NCBI RefSeq assembly: GCF_026810505.1
Contig: NZ_CP101750.1
Coordinates: 5,637,501 to 5,701,500, forward strand
From: Streptomyces sp. Je 1-369
GTDB lineage: Bacteria; Actinomycetota; Actinomycetes; Streptomycetales; Streptomycetaceae
Reading direction: 5' to 3'
DNA length: 64,000 nucleotides
Shown here: positions 1-8,386 of the stretch, piece by piece
How the letters are laid out: each line of letters opens with the position of its first letter
Position numbering within the stretch: position 1 is the stretch's first letter
Translations under genes and position numbers: made by a program
Notes under the pieces: generated by a model
Database searches by the model: none
The model's input: only the letters and a program-made list of their open reading frames with translations
Told to the model about the DNA's origin: nothing

Positions 1-66
1 CGCCCCAAGCGCGGCAAGCTCGTCCGCGATCTGCACCAGCAGCTGCGCAAGCACCTCGGACACTGA
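1..66 (+). CDS. C-terminal end of an unidentified protein (partial)
   Basis: Frame 1 is open from the window edge to a TGA at 64-66 and encodes 21 residues ending RDLHQQLRKHLGH. The tail is basic. Too little is present to assign a family. It is followed by 137 bp of non-coding DNA before the WhiB-like gene. It could be a chance open frame, although the codon pattern (G/C in third positions) fits a real Streptomyces gene end. Confidence 0.5.
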   Translation, partial: RPKRGKLVRDLHQQLRKHLGH

Positions 67-203
67 GGGCGCACGCGGGAGCGTTCGGGGGGCGCGGGGA
101 GTCCGGACTTCCGGACATCGGAACTCAGTGCATAGGCGCGCACACAGCGGGTAGAGCTTGCTGCATCGTCTCTCGCTCGCGAAGCCGTCGTCAGGAGTAG
201 ACC

Positions 204-581
204 GTGCTGCAACCGTCGTCGCACCAGTCTCTGCAGGTCGCCGCTGTCCCGGCCCAGCGTGAGCCAGTGCGAGATCGGGACGATGACGCCCCGTGGCACA
301 CGGAGGCCGTGTGCCGCCGTGACGAGGCCGGACTCTTCTTCGCCCCGTCCAAGGAACCCACCGCGGCGCGGCTCTCCCGCGAGGAGGCCGCCAAGCGCGT
401 CTGCGCCCGCTGTCCCGTCATGGTCGAGTGCCGCGAGCACGCACTCCTGCAACCGGAGCCGTACGGCGTGTGGGGCGGCCTCACCGCCGCCGAGCGCCGC
501 GTGGTCCTGGCCCGCCGCCGCAGGCGCGACCTGGAGCTGCAGAAGGCGGCGCACGCGACGGGGATAGCCGCGGCGGGATAG
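204..581 (+). CDS. wblI: WhiB family Fe-S transcriptional regulator
   Basis: A 125-residue WhiB-like (Wbl) protein. Wbl proteins carry a [4Fe-4S] cluster and act in transcription by binding the principal sigma factor. The four cluster cysteines are C37, C67, C70 and C76 (C-x29-C-x2-C-x5-C), followed by the turn motif GVWGG at 88-92 and a basic tail (RRRRR near 105) typical of the DNA-contact end. The start is GTG with GGAG about 10 bp upstream. It lies next to glpX on the opposite strand, as I recall for S. coelicolor wblI. The symbol rests on that synteny and is less certain than the family. Confidence 0.88.
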   Translation: MLQPSSHQSLQVAAVPAQREPVRDRDDDAPWHTEAVCRRDEAGLFFAPSKEPTAARLSREEAAKRVCARCPVMVECREHALLQPEPYGVWGGLTAAERRVVLARRRRRDLELQKAAHATGIAAAG

Positions 582-620
582 GCCGCGCGCACACGGCAGA
601 CCGCGTGCACCCGTATGCGC

Positions 621-668
621 GTACGACGATGGGGGCGTCCCCCGCACGGGGCGCCCCCATCGACGTAC
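621..668. terminator. Convergent hairpin between wblI and glpX
   Basis: A 17-bp inverted repeat (arms 621-637 and 652-668, one mismatch) extends inward through a CCCC/GGGG step. It sits between the stop codons of two convergent genes, so it probably terminates both. There is no T-tract, which is usual for Streptomyces. Confidence 0.7.
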
Positions 669-708
669 GGCTGCCTGGCACGGCTGCCAGGTACGGCTGC
701 CGGTGGTC

Positions 709-1740
709 CTACTTGGCGCGGTCGAAGTCGACCGCGCTGTACGCGCGCAGCTTCGACAGCCGGTGGTCGGAGTCGATCTTCCGGATCGTGCCCGATTTGG
801 AGCGCATGACCAGGGACGACGTCGAAGCGGTCGCCGCGCGGTAGCGGACGCCCTGGAGCAGTTCGCCGTCGGTGATGCCGGTGGCGACGAAGAAGACGTT
901 GTCGCCCTTGACCAGGTCGTCCGTGGAGAGCGTGCGGTCCAGGTCGTGGCCGGCGTCGATGGCGCGCTGGCGCTCCTCGTCGTCCTTGGGCCACAGCTTG
1001 CCCTGGATGGTGCCGCCCAGGCACTTGATGGCGCAGGCCGAGATGATGCCCTCGGGGGTGCCGCCGATGCCCATCAGCAGGTCGACGCCCGTGCCCTCGC
1101 GGACGGCCATGACCGAGCCCGCGACGTCGCCGTCCGAGATGAACTTGATGCGGGCGCCGGTCTCGCGGATCTCCTTGACGATGCCCTCGTGGCGGGGCCG
1201 GTCCAGGATCATGACCGTGACGTCCTCGGGCGAGGAGTTCTTGGCCTTGGCGACGCGGCGGATGTTGACCGCGGCGGGCGCGTTGATGTCCACGTAATCC
1301 GCGGCTTCGGGGCCGGTGACCAGCTTGTCCATGTAGAAGACGGCGGACGGGTCGAACATGGCGCCGCGGTCGGCGGCGGCGAGCACCGCGATGGCGTTCG
1401 GCATGCCCTTCGCACAGAGCGTCGTGCCGTCGATCGGGTCGACGGCGATGTCGACCTCGGCGCCGGTGCCGTCGCCGATGCGCTCTCCGTTGAAGAGCAT
1501 CGGGGCTTCGTCCTTCTCGCCCTCGCCGATGACGACGATGCCGTTCATCGAGACGGTGTGGACGAGGGTCCGCATGGCCCGCACGGCGGCACCGTCGGCG
1601 CCGTTCTTGTCGCCGCGGCCGACCCAGCGGCCTGCGGCCATGGCGGCGGCCTCGGTGACCCGGACGAGCTCCAGGGCGAGGTTGCGGTCGGGAGCCTCGG
1701 GAGAAACCTCGAGCTCGGAAGGGAGATGATGCTCGGTCAT
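709..1740 (-). CDS. glpX: Class II fructose-1,6-bisphosphatase GlpX
   Basis: A 343-residue protein that hydrolyses fructose 1,6-bisphosphate to fructose 6-phosphate in gluconeogenesis. It shows the metal-binding motif DPIDGTT at 101-107 and the upstream acidic region GEGEKDEAP at 72-80, both characteristic of GlpX. Length and colinearity match the family (about 330-345 aa). The ATG at 1740 has AAGGTGCG just upstream. It is transcribed divergently from the DUF4245 gene across a 167-bp intergenic region. This is the usual FBPase of actinobacteria, which often lack the class I enzyme. Confidence 0.95.
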   Translation of the reverse strand: MTEHHLPSELEVSPEAPDRNLALELVRVTEAAAMAAGRWVGRGDKNGADGAAVRAMRTLVHTVSMNGIVVIGEGEKDEAPMLFNGERIGDGTGAEVDIAVDPIDGTTLCAKGMPNAIAVLAAADRGAMFDPSAVFYMDKLVTGPEAADYVDINAPAAVNIRRVAKAKNSSPEDVTVMILDRPRHEGIVKEIRETGARIKFISDGDVAGSVMAVREGTGVDLLMGIGGTPEGIISACAIKCLGGTIQGKLWPKDDEERQRAIDAGHDLDRTLSTDDLVKGDNVFFVATGITDGELLQGVRYRAATASTSSLVMRSKSGTIRKIDSDHRLSKLRAYSAVDFDRAK

Positions 1741-1907
1741 CGGAGCGCACCTTTCTGCTTGATACGACGACGGCCGGATGAGGGATTGTGCACGACTCTA
1801 TCCGTAGGCCGACAAAATGAGCAGAGGGCCCCACGCATGAGCGGGCGGGGTCGGCCGATGCCTGGACCGGGGGAAGACGCGCGGTCCGCGCCTGAGACCA
1901 TGGGGGC

Positions 1908-2426
1908 GTGGCAGGCAGACAAGGCACTCAGACCGTCAAGAACATGCTGTGGTCGTTGGTGGTGATCGCACTCGCCGCGGGTGTGATCTACATCTTCATC
2001 CCGCACAACGAGTCCAAGAGCTCCGTGAAGCGGGTCGACTACCGCGTGGAGCTCCTGACGGCCCGCAGGGCCGCGGCCTACCCGGTGGCGGCGCCCGAAG
2101 GCCTGGCCAAGGCGTGGAAGCCGACGTCCGTGCGGTTCAACGGCGCCGACCACGACACCTGGCACCTGGGCTTCCTCGACCCGGACGAGGAGTACGTGGC
2201 GCTCGAGCAGTCGACGGAGAAGCCGTCGGCGTTCATCAAGAGGGTCACGCAGAACGCCTCGAAGACCGAGGCCGCCGAGGAGATCGGCGGCCGCACCTGG
2301 CAGCGCTACGAGGGCTCGAAGTACGACGCCCTGGTGATCGAGGGGGAGGGCGCCACGACGGTGGTCACGGGCACGGCGTCCTTCGACCAGCTGGCGAAGA
2401 TGGCCGAGTCGCTGAAGATGTCCTGA
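1908..2426 (+). CDS. DUF4245 single-pass membrane protein
   Basis: A 172-residue protein with one N-terminal transmembrane helix (about residues 12-31, MLWSLVVIALAAGVIYIFI) and an extracytoplasmic domain of about 135 residues. The pattern of motifs such as RVELLTARRAAAYPVAAPEGL and the conserved end (TAS-FDQLAKMAESL) fits DUF4245, whose function is unknown. The start is GTG. The gene is divergent from glpX and is followed by a strong hairpin, so it looks monocistronic. Confidence 0.8.
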   Translation: MAGRQGTQTVKNMLWSLVVIALAAGVIYIFIPHNESKSSVKRVDYRVELLTARRAAAYPVAAPEGLAKAWKPTSVRFNGADHDTWHLGFLDPDEEYVALEQSTEKPSAFIKRVTQNASKTEAAEEIGGRTWQRYEGSKYDALVIEGEGATTVVTGTASFDQLAKMAESLKMS

Positions 2427-2447
2427 CCGTTCGGCTGTGGATACGCG

Positions 2448-2478
2448 AAGGGCCCCCGGCGGCGTGCCGGGGGCCCTT
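2448..2478. terminator. Convergent hairpin after the DUF4245 gene
   Basis: A perfect 13-bp inverted repeat (AAGGGCCCCCGGC, 2448-2460, pairing with 2466-2478) with a 5-nt loop, followed by TTTCGTGTG. It lies between the convergent DUF4245 and nitroreductase genes. The arms end in AA/TT, giving a short U-run on both strands. Confidence 0.85.
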
Positions 2479-2492
2479 TCGTGTGTCTCGTG

Positions 2493-3083
2493 TCAGACCG
2501 TGGTGACGACGTCGTCGTAGGACAGGCGCGGGGAGCGCGGGAACCAGGCGTCGTCGCCCGGCTTGCCGATGTTGACGACCATCAGCGGGGTGTGGTCGTC
2601 GTCCAGGAACTCCTTCTGGAGGCCGGCCGGGTCGTAACCCGTCATCGGACCGGCGGCCAGACCGGCGGCGCGGACGCCGACGATGAAGTACGCGGCCTGG
2701 AGCGCGGCGTTCAGCTGGGCGGCCTGCTCACGGACCGGGCGCTCGGCGAAGAAGGCGTCCTTGGCCTGCGGGAAGTGCGGGAACAGGGCGGGGAGCTCGT
2801 TGTGGAACTCGTTGTCCGCGGAGAGGATCGCGACGAGCGGCGCGGCGGCCGTCTTCGGGCGGTTGCCCTCGGCCATGTGCTGCACCAGGCGCTCGCGGGC
2901 CTCGGGGGAGCGGACCAGGGTGACGCGCAGCGGCGACTGGTTGAAGGCGGTCGGGCCGTACTTGACCAGGTCGTAGATGGCCTGGACCTGCTCGTCGGTG
3001 ACCGGCTCGTCGGTGAAGGTGTTCGCGGTGCGGGCCTCGCGGAAGAGCAGGTCCTGGGCGGCGGGGTCAAGTGCGAGAGACAT
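2493..3083 (-). CDS. Nitroreductase family protein, RutE-like
   Basis: A 196-residue FMN-dependent nitroreductase-fold protein. It most resembles the RutE/malonic semialdehyde reductase branch. Visible features are the N-terminal ARTANTFTDEPVTDEQV segment, the FMN-binding KYGPTAFNQSPLR stretch at 41-53 (this branch has GPTAFNQ) and the substrate loop GPMTGYD near 144. The physiological substrate cannot be read from sequence, because no other rut genes are adjacent. It is a single gene behind an unusually AT-rich element (3161-3180) that could be a redox- or quinone-responsive operator. Confidence 0.85.
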   Translation of the reverse strand: MSLALDPAAQDLLFREARTANTFTDEPVTDEQVQAIYDLVKYGPTAFNQSPLRVTLVRSPEARERLVQHMAEGNRPKTAAAPLVAILSADNEFHNELPALFPHFPQAKDAFFAERPVREQAAQLNAALQAAYFIVGVRAAGLAAGPMTGYDPAGLQKEFLDDDHTPLMVVNIGKPGDDAWFPRSPRLSYDDVVTTV

Positions 3084-3160
3084 GGATCAACCTTCTTGAA
3101 CGTACGGGGTGTCTGCGGAACCCGTCACCGGGCTCGCGTCTACGACAGTACGCCGCCACT

Positions 3161-3180
3161 GTTCAACTTTCAATCAAAAC
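3161..3180 (-). promoter_or_regulatory. AT-rich operator/promoter candidate for the nitroreductase gene
   Basis: GTTCAACTTTCAATCAAAAC is a 20-bp AT-rich island in about 72% GC DNA, roughly 80-100 bp upstream of the nitroreductase start. On the minus strand it contains TTGATTGAAAGTTGAA, a repeated TTGA half-site of the kind bound by MarR/HxlR regulators. The regulator is not encoded nearby, so the assignment is inference. Confidence 0.4.
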
Positions 3181-3229
3181 CGGACCTGCGTGATCCGGTT
3201 CACAAACCGCAGGTCAGCGCTGTTTTGGC

Positions 3230-3508
3230 TCAGACGTCGTTGGCGTCGTTGTCGGCGCCTGACCCGCCGTCCGTCTCGTCGTCCATCTCCGGGCCCGCCA
3301 GGGCGGCGTCGAGCCGGGCGCGGGCGCCGTCGAGCCAGCGTCGGCAGATCTTCGCCAGCTCCTCGCCGCGCTCCCACAGGGCGAGCGACTCCTCCAGGGT
3401 CGTGCCGCCGGTCTCCAGGCGGCGCACCACCTCGATGAGCTCGTCCCGCGCCTGCTCGTAGCCGAGCGCGTCCGTGGAGCCGGTGCGGTCGTCCGTTGTG
3501 CTGGTCAT
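3230..3508 (-). CDS. xseB: Exodeoxyribonuclease VII small subunit
   Basis: A 92-residue helical protein. XseB subunits coat the extended helices of XseA to form exonuclease VII, which degrades single-stranded DNA to oligonucleotides. It has the family core [35 protein letters not shown] at about 17-51. The final 20 residues are very acidic ([16 protein letters not shown]). It lies 65 bp downstream of xseA on the same strand, so the two are probably co-transcribed. Confidence 0.93.
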   Translation of the reverse strand: MTSTTDDRTGSTDALGYEQARDELIEVVRRLETGGTTLEESLALWERGEELAKICRRWLDGARARLDAALAGPEMDDETDGGSGADNDANDV

Positions 3509-3573
3509 GCGCCCACCCTAATTCTCGTCATTGTTGGCGCTTTGCGCGCGCGTCTCGCAGTGCCCTGTACAGC

Positions 3574-4779
3574 TCATACGGCTCGTACGGTGAAGTCGCC
3601 CTCGGCGACGCGCGCCCTGAGCTCGTCGTCGGCGTCCACGTCCTCGGGGGCGCGGACGACCGAACCGTCCGCCTTCTGGAGCACCGCGTACCCCCTCTGA
3701 AGGGTCGCGGCTGGGGAGAGGGCCACCACGCGCGCGTGGGTGTGCGTCAACTCCGAGCCCGCGCGGTCCAGAAGATGCCCGAGCGTCCGCCGACTGCGGT
3801 CGACCAGCGCGGCGACCTGCTCCTCGCGCTCCTCGACCATGCGGTGCGGGTGCTCCATGCAGGGGCGGGCCAGGGCGTGCGTGAGGCCGCGGGCCTCGCG
3901 CTCCAGGTAGCCGTCCATGCTGCGCCGGGCGCGGTCGCGGAGCCACTGCACGCGTTCGTACTCCTCGCCGACGTCCGGCACGACCCTCTTCGCGGCGTCG
4001 GTGGGCGTGGAGGCGCGCAGGTCCGCGACGTGGTCCAGGAGCGGGTTGTCCGGCTCGTGGCCGATGGCGGACACGACCGGCGTACGGCACGCGGCGACCG
4101 CGCGCACGAGCTGCTCGTCCGAGAACGGCAGCAGGTCCTCGACGCTGCCGCCGCCGCGCGCCACGATGATCACGTCGACTTCGTTGTGAGCGTCCAGGTC
4201 CTGTACGGCCTGCACGACCTGCGGCACGGCGTGGACACCCTGGACGGGGACGTTGCGCACCTCGAAGCGGACGGCGGGCCAGCGGTGCCGTGCGTTCTCC
4301 AGGACGTCGCGCTCGGCGGCGGACGCGCGGCCGGTGACGAGCCCGATGAGCTGGGGCAGAAACGGCAGCGTCTTCTTGCGCTCGGGCGAAAAGAGACCCT
4401 CGGCCCCCAGGCTCTTCTTGAGCTGCTCGATCCGGGCGAGCAGCTCACCGACGCCGACGGGCTTTATCTCGGCGGCCCGCAGCGACAGCTGACCCCGCCG
4501 CTCGTACCACTCCGGCTTCGCGCGTACGACGACGCGGGCACCCTCGGACACGACGTCCGCCACGGCGTCGAACACCTGCCGGTAGCAGGTGACGCTCACG
4601 GAGATGTCGTGCGACGGGTCGCGCAACGTCATGAAGACGACGCCGGCGCCGGGCCTGCGGGACAGCTGCGTGATCTGCCCCTCGACCCAGACGGCACCGA
4701 GCCGGTCGATCCATCCCCCGATGAGCCGCGACACCTCGCCGACGGGGATGGGCGCGTCGGCGGACGTGTTGAGAGCCAT
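3574..4779 (-). CDS. xseA: Exodeoxyribonuclease VII large subunit
   Basis: A 401-residue catalytic subunit of exonuclease VII. It has an N-terminal OB-fold ([27 protein letters not shown], about 10-36), the central nuclease domain with [21 protein letters not shown] and the [19 protein letters not shown] motif, then a long helical region that XseB binds. The end ([15 protein letters not shown]) is family-typical. The frame stays open upstream to 5055, but only because it runs through the 66-bp repeat array. The ATG at 4779, beginning [16 protein letters not shown], aligns with the family N-terminus and is the credible start. Confidence 0.93.
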   Translation of the reverse strand: MALNTSADAPIPVGEVSRLIGGWIDRLGAVWVEGQITQLSRRPGAGVVFMTLRDPSHDISVSVTCYRQVFDAVADVVSEGARVVVRAKPEWYERRGQLSLRAAEIKPVGVGELLARIEQLKKSLGAEGLFSPERKKTLPFLPQLIGLVTGRASAAERDVLENARHRWPAVRFEVRNVPVQGVHAVPQVVQAVQDLDAHNEVDVIIVARGGGSVEDLLPFSDEQLVRAVAACRTPVVSAIGHEPDNPLLDHVADLRASTPTDAAKRVVPDVGEEYERVQWLRDRARRSMDGYLEREARGLTHALARPCMEHPHRMVEEREEQVAALVDRSRRTLGHLLDRAGSELTHTHARVVALSPAATLQRGYAVLQKADGSVVRAPEDVDADDELRARVAEGDFTVRAV

Positions 4780-4880
4780 ACACCGAGCGTAACGGCCCCC
4801 ACCGACAACCCCCGGCACGCCCGATCCCCCCACCTTGTCGCGGCTCAGCGACACGGGGGCCAGGGGGCCAGTCGCCGCCA

Positions 4881-5078
4881 AGGGGCGCGAGGAACTGCGC
4901 GAGCAACCACCCGGGACCCGCACCCGACAGTCAACCGCAGGCCCCCAGGGGCGCGAGGAACTGCGCGAGCAACCACACGGGACCCGCACCCGACAGTCAA
5001 CCGCAGGCCCCCAGGGGCGCGAGGAACTGCGCGAGCAACCACACGGGACCCGCACTCAACCCCGCAAAGGCCCCCGCG
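4881..5078. repeat. Three tandem copies of a 66-bp intergenic repeat
   Basis: Units begin with AGGGGCGCGAGGAACTGCGC at 4881, 4947 and 5013, an exact 66-bp period. Units 1 and 2 are nearly identical; unit 3 is degraded after its first 45 bp. The core (GGGGCGCGAGGAACTGCGCGAGCAACCAC) belongs to a sequence that I recall as highly abundant in Streptomyces intergenic regions. The array fills the gap between the xseA start and the permease stop. The last unit overlaps the end of the permease gene. Because 66 is divisible by 3, the array stays open in several frames. Confidence 0.9.
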
Positions 5079-6471
5079 CCAGACCTCGCCCCTGCGCCAG
5101 CAGGACAACCAACCCCACCCCGAGCCACACCGCGCCCATCACCTGCGCAGACCCGGACGCCTCCCAGATCACCGCGACCACGATCGCCGCCCCCAGCACG
5201 GGTACCAGCACATGCCGCCAAAAGCTGAACGCCGCGTCCCGGTGGCGCAGCGCGAACCAGCCCACCACGCTCGCGTGGAGCAGCAGGAACGCCGTGAGCG
5301 CCCCGATGTCGACCACCGACACCAGGTGGTCCATCCCGTCGTCGCGCCGCGCCGCCCACACCGCCGCCACCATCGTGATGACCGCCGCACACAGCAGCGC
5401 GACCCGCGGCGTACCGGAGTCCGTCTTGGAGAGGGCCTTCGGCAGCCGCCGGTCCCGCGCCATCGCGAACAGCAGCCGCCCCGCAGCCGCCTGCCCCGCC
5501 AGCGCGGCGAACGCCGCCCCGATCGCCTTGCTCGCGGCCACCAGATCGTGCAGCCACGACCCCGCGGCCGAGTCCACCGCGTCGTAGAACGCCGTGCCCT
5601 GCTTCCCCGGATCCGACGCGAGCTCGGCCGAGGACAGCGGCTCCAGGAGGGCCACCAGGTACGTCTGGAGGATGAAGAGGAAGCCCGCGAGCGCGAGACA
5701 CACCAGCACCGCCCGCGCGACCTTCGCCGACCCGCCCGTCACCTCCTCCGCGAAGGAGGCGATCGCGTCGAAGCCCAAGTAGGAGAGGACCGCGATCGAC
5801 ACCGCGCCGACCACCGCCGACAGCGCGAACGCGCCCTGCGACCCGTCCCCGGCCAGCGGCGACAGCCAGTCACGCTGCGCACCGTCCCTGATCAGTACGA
5901 CCGCCGCCGCCACGACGAAGACGAGCAGGACCACGACCTCCAGGGCGAGCACCGCGAATCCGACCCGCGCCGCCGTCCGCACGCCCCACAGGTTCAGCGC
6001 GGTCGTGATGAGCACCGCGAGGGCCGTCCACACCCACCGGGACACCGACGGCACCAGCGAGTTCATGGCGATGCCGGAGAAGAGGTACGCGACCGCCGGG
6101 ATCAGGAGGTAGTCGAGCATCGCCATCCACCCGGCGATGAACCCGGGCCCTTTGCCGAGTCCCGCGCGCGCGTAGGCGAACACGGACCCCGCCTGGGGGA
6201 CGACCCGCACCATCTGCGCGTAACTGAACGCGGTGAACGCCATGGCGACTGTGGCGATCAGATAGACGAGGGCGACGGCGCCGTGCGACTTCGCGTCCAG
6301 CGTCCCGAAGACGCCGACCGGCGCCATGGGGGCGATGAACAGCAGTCCGTAGACGACGAGGTCGCGGAAGCCGAGGCTGCGCCGCAGCCCGTCACCCTGT
6401 GGAGGCTCAGTGCCCCCCGCGGGCCCCGCGGGCTCGGCGTGGGCTCCCGTACTGGCGGACTGTCCGGACAT
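5056..6471 (-). CDS. APC superfamily amino-acid permease
   Basis: A 471-residue polytopic membrane protein with about 12 hydrophobic segments. The first is VVYGLLFIAPMAPVGVFG, matching the substrate-binding TM1 loop of amino acid/polyamine/organocation permeases. Other family signatures are ALVYLIATVAMAFTAFSYAQM and ALSYLGFDAIASFAEEV-type segments. The substrate is not determinable from sequence. The start MSGQSASTGAHAEPAG gives a 40-residue hydrophilic N-terminus rich in G, P and A. The last residues (LAQGRGLARGPLRG) are encoded in the degraded third 66-bp repeat unit. Confidence 0.88.
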   Translation of the reverse strand: MSGQSASTGAHAEPAGPAGGTEPPQGDGLRRSLGFRDLVVYGLLFIAPMAPVGVFGTLDAKSHGAVALVYLIATVAMAFTAFSYAQMVRVVPQAGSVFAYARAGLGKGPGFIAGWMAMLDYLLIPAVAYLFSGIAMNSLVPSVSRWVWTALAVLITTALNLWGVRTAARVGFAVLALEVVVLLVFVVAAAVVLIRDGAQRDWLSPLAGDGSQGAFALSAVVGAVSIAVLSYLGFDAIASFAEEVTGGSAKVARAVLVCLALAGFLFILQTYLVALLEPLSSAELASDPGKQGTAFYDAVDSAAGSWLHDLVAASKAIGAAFAALAGQAAAGRLLFAMARDRRLPKALSKTDSGTPRVALLCAAVITMVAAVWAARRDDGMDHLVSVVDIGALTAFLLLHASVVGWFALRHRDAAFSFWRHVLVPVLGAAIVVAVIWEASGSAQVMGAVWLGVGLVVLLAQGRGLARGPLRG

Positions 6472-6559
6472 CGTGCCTCCGTGCCTCCGTGGAGCGCCGT
6501 CAGAGCGACGCAGCGACGCGTAGATCAACGCAGGTCCCAGTGTCCCCAACCGGGCGATC

Positions 6560-6587
6560 TTTGACGCGCTGGACGCGGCCTTACGAT
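6560..6587 (+). promoter_or_regulatory. Leaderless-type promoter of ispH
   Basis: TTGACG at 6561-6566 and TACGAT at 6582-6587 are spaced 15 bp (16 if TTTGAC is taken as the -35). The -10 ends 7 bp before the ATG at 6595, so transcription should begin at or next to the start codon. This supports 6595 rather than the in-frame ATG at 6586, which lies inside the -10. Confidence 0.6.
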
Positions 6588-6594
6588 GGGGGGC

Positions 6595-7578
6595 ATGACT
6601 GCTACGCCTGGCTCCCGCCGTGTCCTGCTCGCCGCTCCCCGTGGCTACTGCGCGGGCGTGGACCGTGCCGTGATCGCCGTCGAGAAGGCCCTGGAGCAGT
6701 ACGGGGCCCCGATCTACGTACGCCACGAGATCGTCCACAACAAGTACGTCGTGCAGACCCTGGAGAAGAAGGGCGCGATCTTCGTCGACCGGACGGCGGA
6801 GGTGCCCGAGGGCTCCATCGTGATGTTCTCCGCGCACGGCGTGGCCCCGACCGTCCACGCGGAGGCCGCCGAGCGCAAGCTCGCCACCATCGACGCGACG
6901 TGCCCGCTGGTCACGAAGGTCCACAAGGAAGCGGTCCGGTTCGCCAAGGAGGACTACGACATCCTCCTCATCGGGCACGAGGGCCACGAGGAAGTCATCG
7001 GTACGTCGGGTGAGGCGCCCGACCACATCACGCTGGTCGACGGCCCCGAGGACGTCGCGAACGTCGAGGTCCGCGACCCGGACAAGGTCGTCTGGCTCTC
7101 CCAGACCACCCTCTCCGTGGACGAGACCATGGAGACGGTCGACGCCCTGAAGGGCAAGTTCCCGAACCTGCTCTCGCCGCCCAGCGACGACATCTGCTAC
7201 GCGACGCAGAACCGTCAGATCGCGGTGAAGAAGCTCGCCGAGGACGCCGAGCTGGTCATCGTCGTCGGCTCCAAGAACTCCTCGAACTCCATCCGCATGG
7301 TCGAGGTCGCCCTGGACTCGGGCGCCGCCGCCTCGTACCTGGTGGACAACGCCGGCGAGATCGACGAGGCGTGGCTGGAGGGCGTGACCACGGTCGGCCT
7401 GACCTCGGGCGCCTCGGTCCCGGACGTGCTGGTGGACGGCGTCATCGAGTGGCTCGCCGAGCGGGGCTACGGTGACGTGGAGACCGTCAAGACGGCCGAC
7501 GAGTCCATCACCTTCTCGCTGCCCAAGGAGCTCCGCAGGGACCTGCGCGCGGAGGCGGCGGAGCTGTCGCAGAGCTGA
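6595..7578 (+). CDS. ispH: 4-hydroxy-3-methylbut-2-enyl diphosphate reductase
   Basis: A 327-residue IspH (LytB). It catalyses the last step of the MEP isoprenoid pathway, reducing HMBPP to IPP and DMAPP. The three cysteines that bind the catalytic Fe-S cluster are visible at C19 ([12 protein letters not shown]), C103 ([14 protein letters not shown]) and C201 ([11 protein letters not shown]). The conserved HNKYVV and [11 protein letters not shown] motifs are intact. The start is set by a promoter whose -10 ends 7 bp upstream, predicting a leaderless mRNA. ppgK follows 51 bp downstream on the same strand. Confidence 0.96.
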   Translation: MTATPGSRRVLLAAPRGYCAGVDRAVIAVEKALEQYGAPIYVRHEIVHNKYVVQTLEKKGAIFVDRTAEVPEGSIVMFSAHGVAPTVHAEAAERKLATIDATCPLVTKVHKEAVRFAKEDYDILLIGHEGHEEVIGTSGEAPDHITLVDGPEDVANVEVRDPDKVVWLSQTTLSVDETMETVDALKGKFPNLLSPPSDDICYATQNRQIAVKKLAEDAELVIVVGSKNSSNSIRMVEVALDSGAAASYLVDNAGEIDEAWLEGVTTVGLTSGASVPDVLVDGVIEWLAERGYGDVETVKTADESITFSLPKELRRDLRAEAAELSQS

Positions 7579-7629
7579 GGCGGCCGGGCCGTCCCGCGTC
7601 TACGGCGCGGGCGCCGTACGGTGGGAACC

Positions 7630-8370
7630 ATGCAGATCTTCGGTGTGGACATCGGCGGATCCGGGATCAAGGGCGCTCCCGTTGACCTGGATCGTGGAGA
7701 CCTGACAGAAGAGCGCCACAAGGTGCTGACCCCACAACCATCGACCCCGGATGCGGTGGTCGACGGCGTGTGCGAGGTCGTCCAGCACTTCGGCTGGACG
7801 GGCCCCGTGGGCGCGACCTTCCCCGGCGTGATCACCAACGGCACGGCTCGTACCGCCGCCAACGTGGACAAGAGCTGGATCGGCACGGACATCCAGAAAC
7901 TCGTCTCCGAACGGCTGGGCGGCGCCAAGGTCACCGTACTGAACGACGCGGACGCGGCAGGCGTCGCCGAGATGCACTTCGGCGCGGGCCGCGGCCGTAC
8001 GGGCACGGTCATCCTGCTCACCCTCGGCACGGGCATCGGCAGCGCGCTGTTCACCGGCGGCCGCCTGGTCCCGAACACGGAGCTCGGCCACCTGGAGCTG
8101 CGCGGCCACGACGCGGAGAAGAAGGCCTCATCCAAGGCGCGCGAGGACGAGGACCTGAGCTGGGAGCACTGGGCGCGGCGCGTACAGAAGTACCTCGCGC
8201 ATGTGGAGATGCTGTTCTCGCCCGAGCTGTTCATCATCGGCGGCGGTGTCAGCCGCAAGTCGGAGAAGTTCCTGCCGCTCATCGAGGGCATCTCGGCGGA
8301 GATCGTCCCGGCGCAGCTGCAGAACAACGCGGGGATCGTGGGAGCGGCGATGGGGGCGGCGGAGGCGTAG
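7630..8370 (+). CDS. ppgK: Polyphosphate glucokinase
   Basis: A 246-residue ROK-family sugar kinase that phosphorylates glucose using polyphosphate (and usually ATP). Motifs are the phosphate-binding DIGGSGIKG at about 6-14, TFPGVITNG, the adenosine motif LGTGIGSALF and the ELGHLELRG segment followed by a KKAS basic stretch typical of PPGK rather than ATP-only ROK glucokinases. The ATG at 7630 is 7 bp after TACGGT, another possible leaderless start; an in-frame GTG at 7621 is less likely. It converges on the DUF6542 gene with only 16 bp between stops. Confidence 0.92.
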   Translation: MQIFGVDIGGSGIKGAPVDLDRGDLTEERHKVLTPQPSTPDAVVDGVCEVVQHFGWTGPVGATFPGVITNGTARTAANVDKSWIGTDIQKLVSERLGGAKVTVLNDADAAGVAEMHFGAGRGRTGTVILLTLGTGIGSALFTGGRLVPNTELGHLELRGHDAEKKASSKAREDEDLSWEHWARRVQKYLAHVEMLFSPELFIIGGGVSRKSEKFLPLIEGISAEIVPAQLQNNAGIVGAAMGAAEA

Positions 8371-8386
8371 CGCGCGTGGCGCGGGC

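Noticed and set aside
4881..5078. A possible CRISPR array
   Set aside because: The three units are contiguous 66-bp tandem copies without unique spacers, and no cas genes are present.
3496..6564. A 1022-codon open frame on the plus strand across xseA, the repeat array and the permease gene
   Set aside because: It is antisense to confidently identified genes. High GC content makes antisense frames open, and the translation is arginine-, glycine- and histidine-rich low complexity with no family motif.
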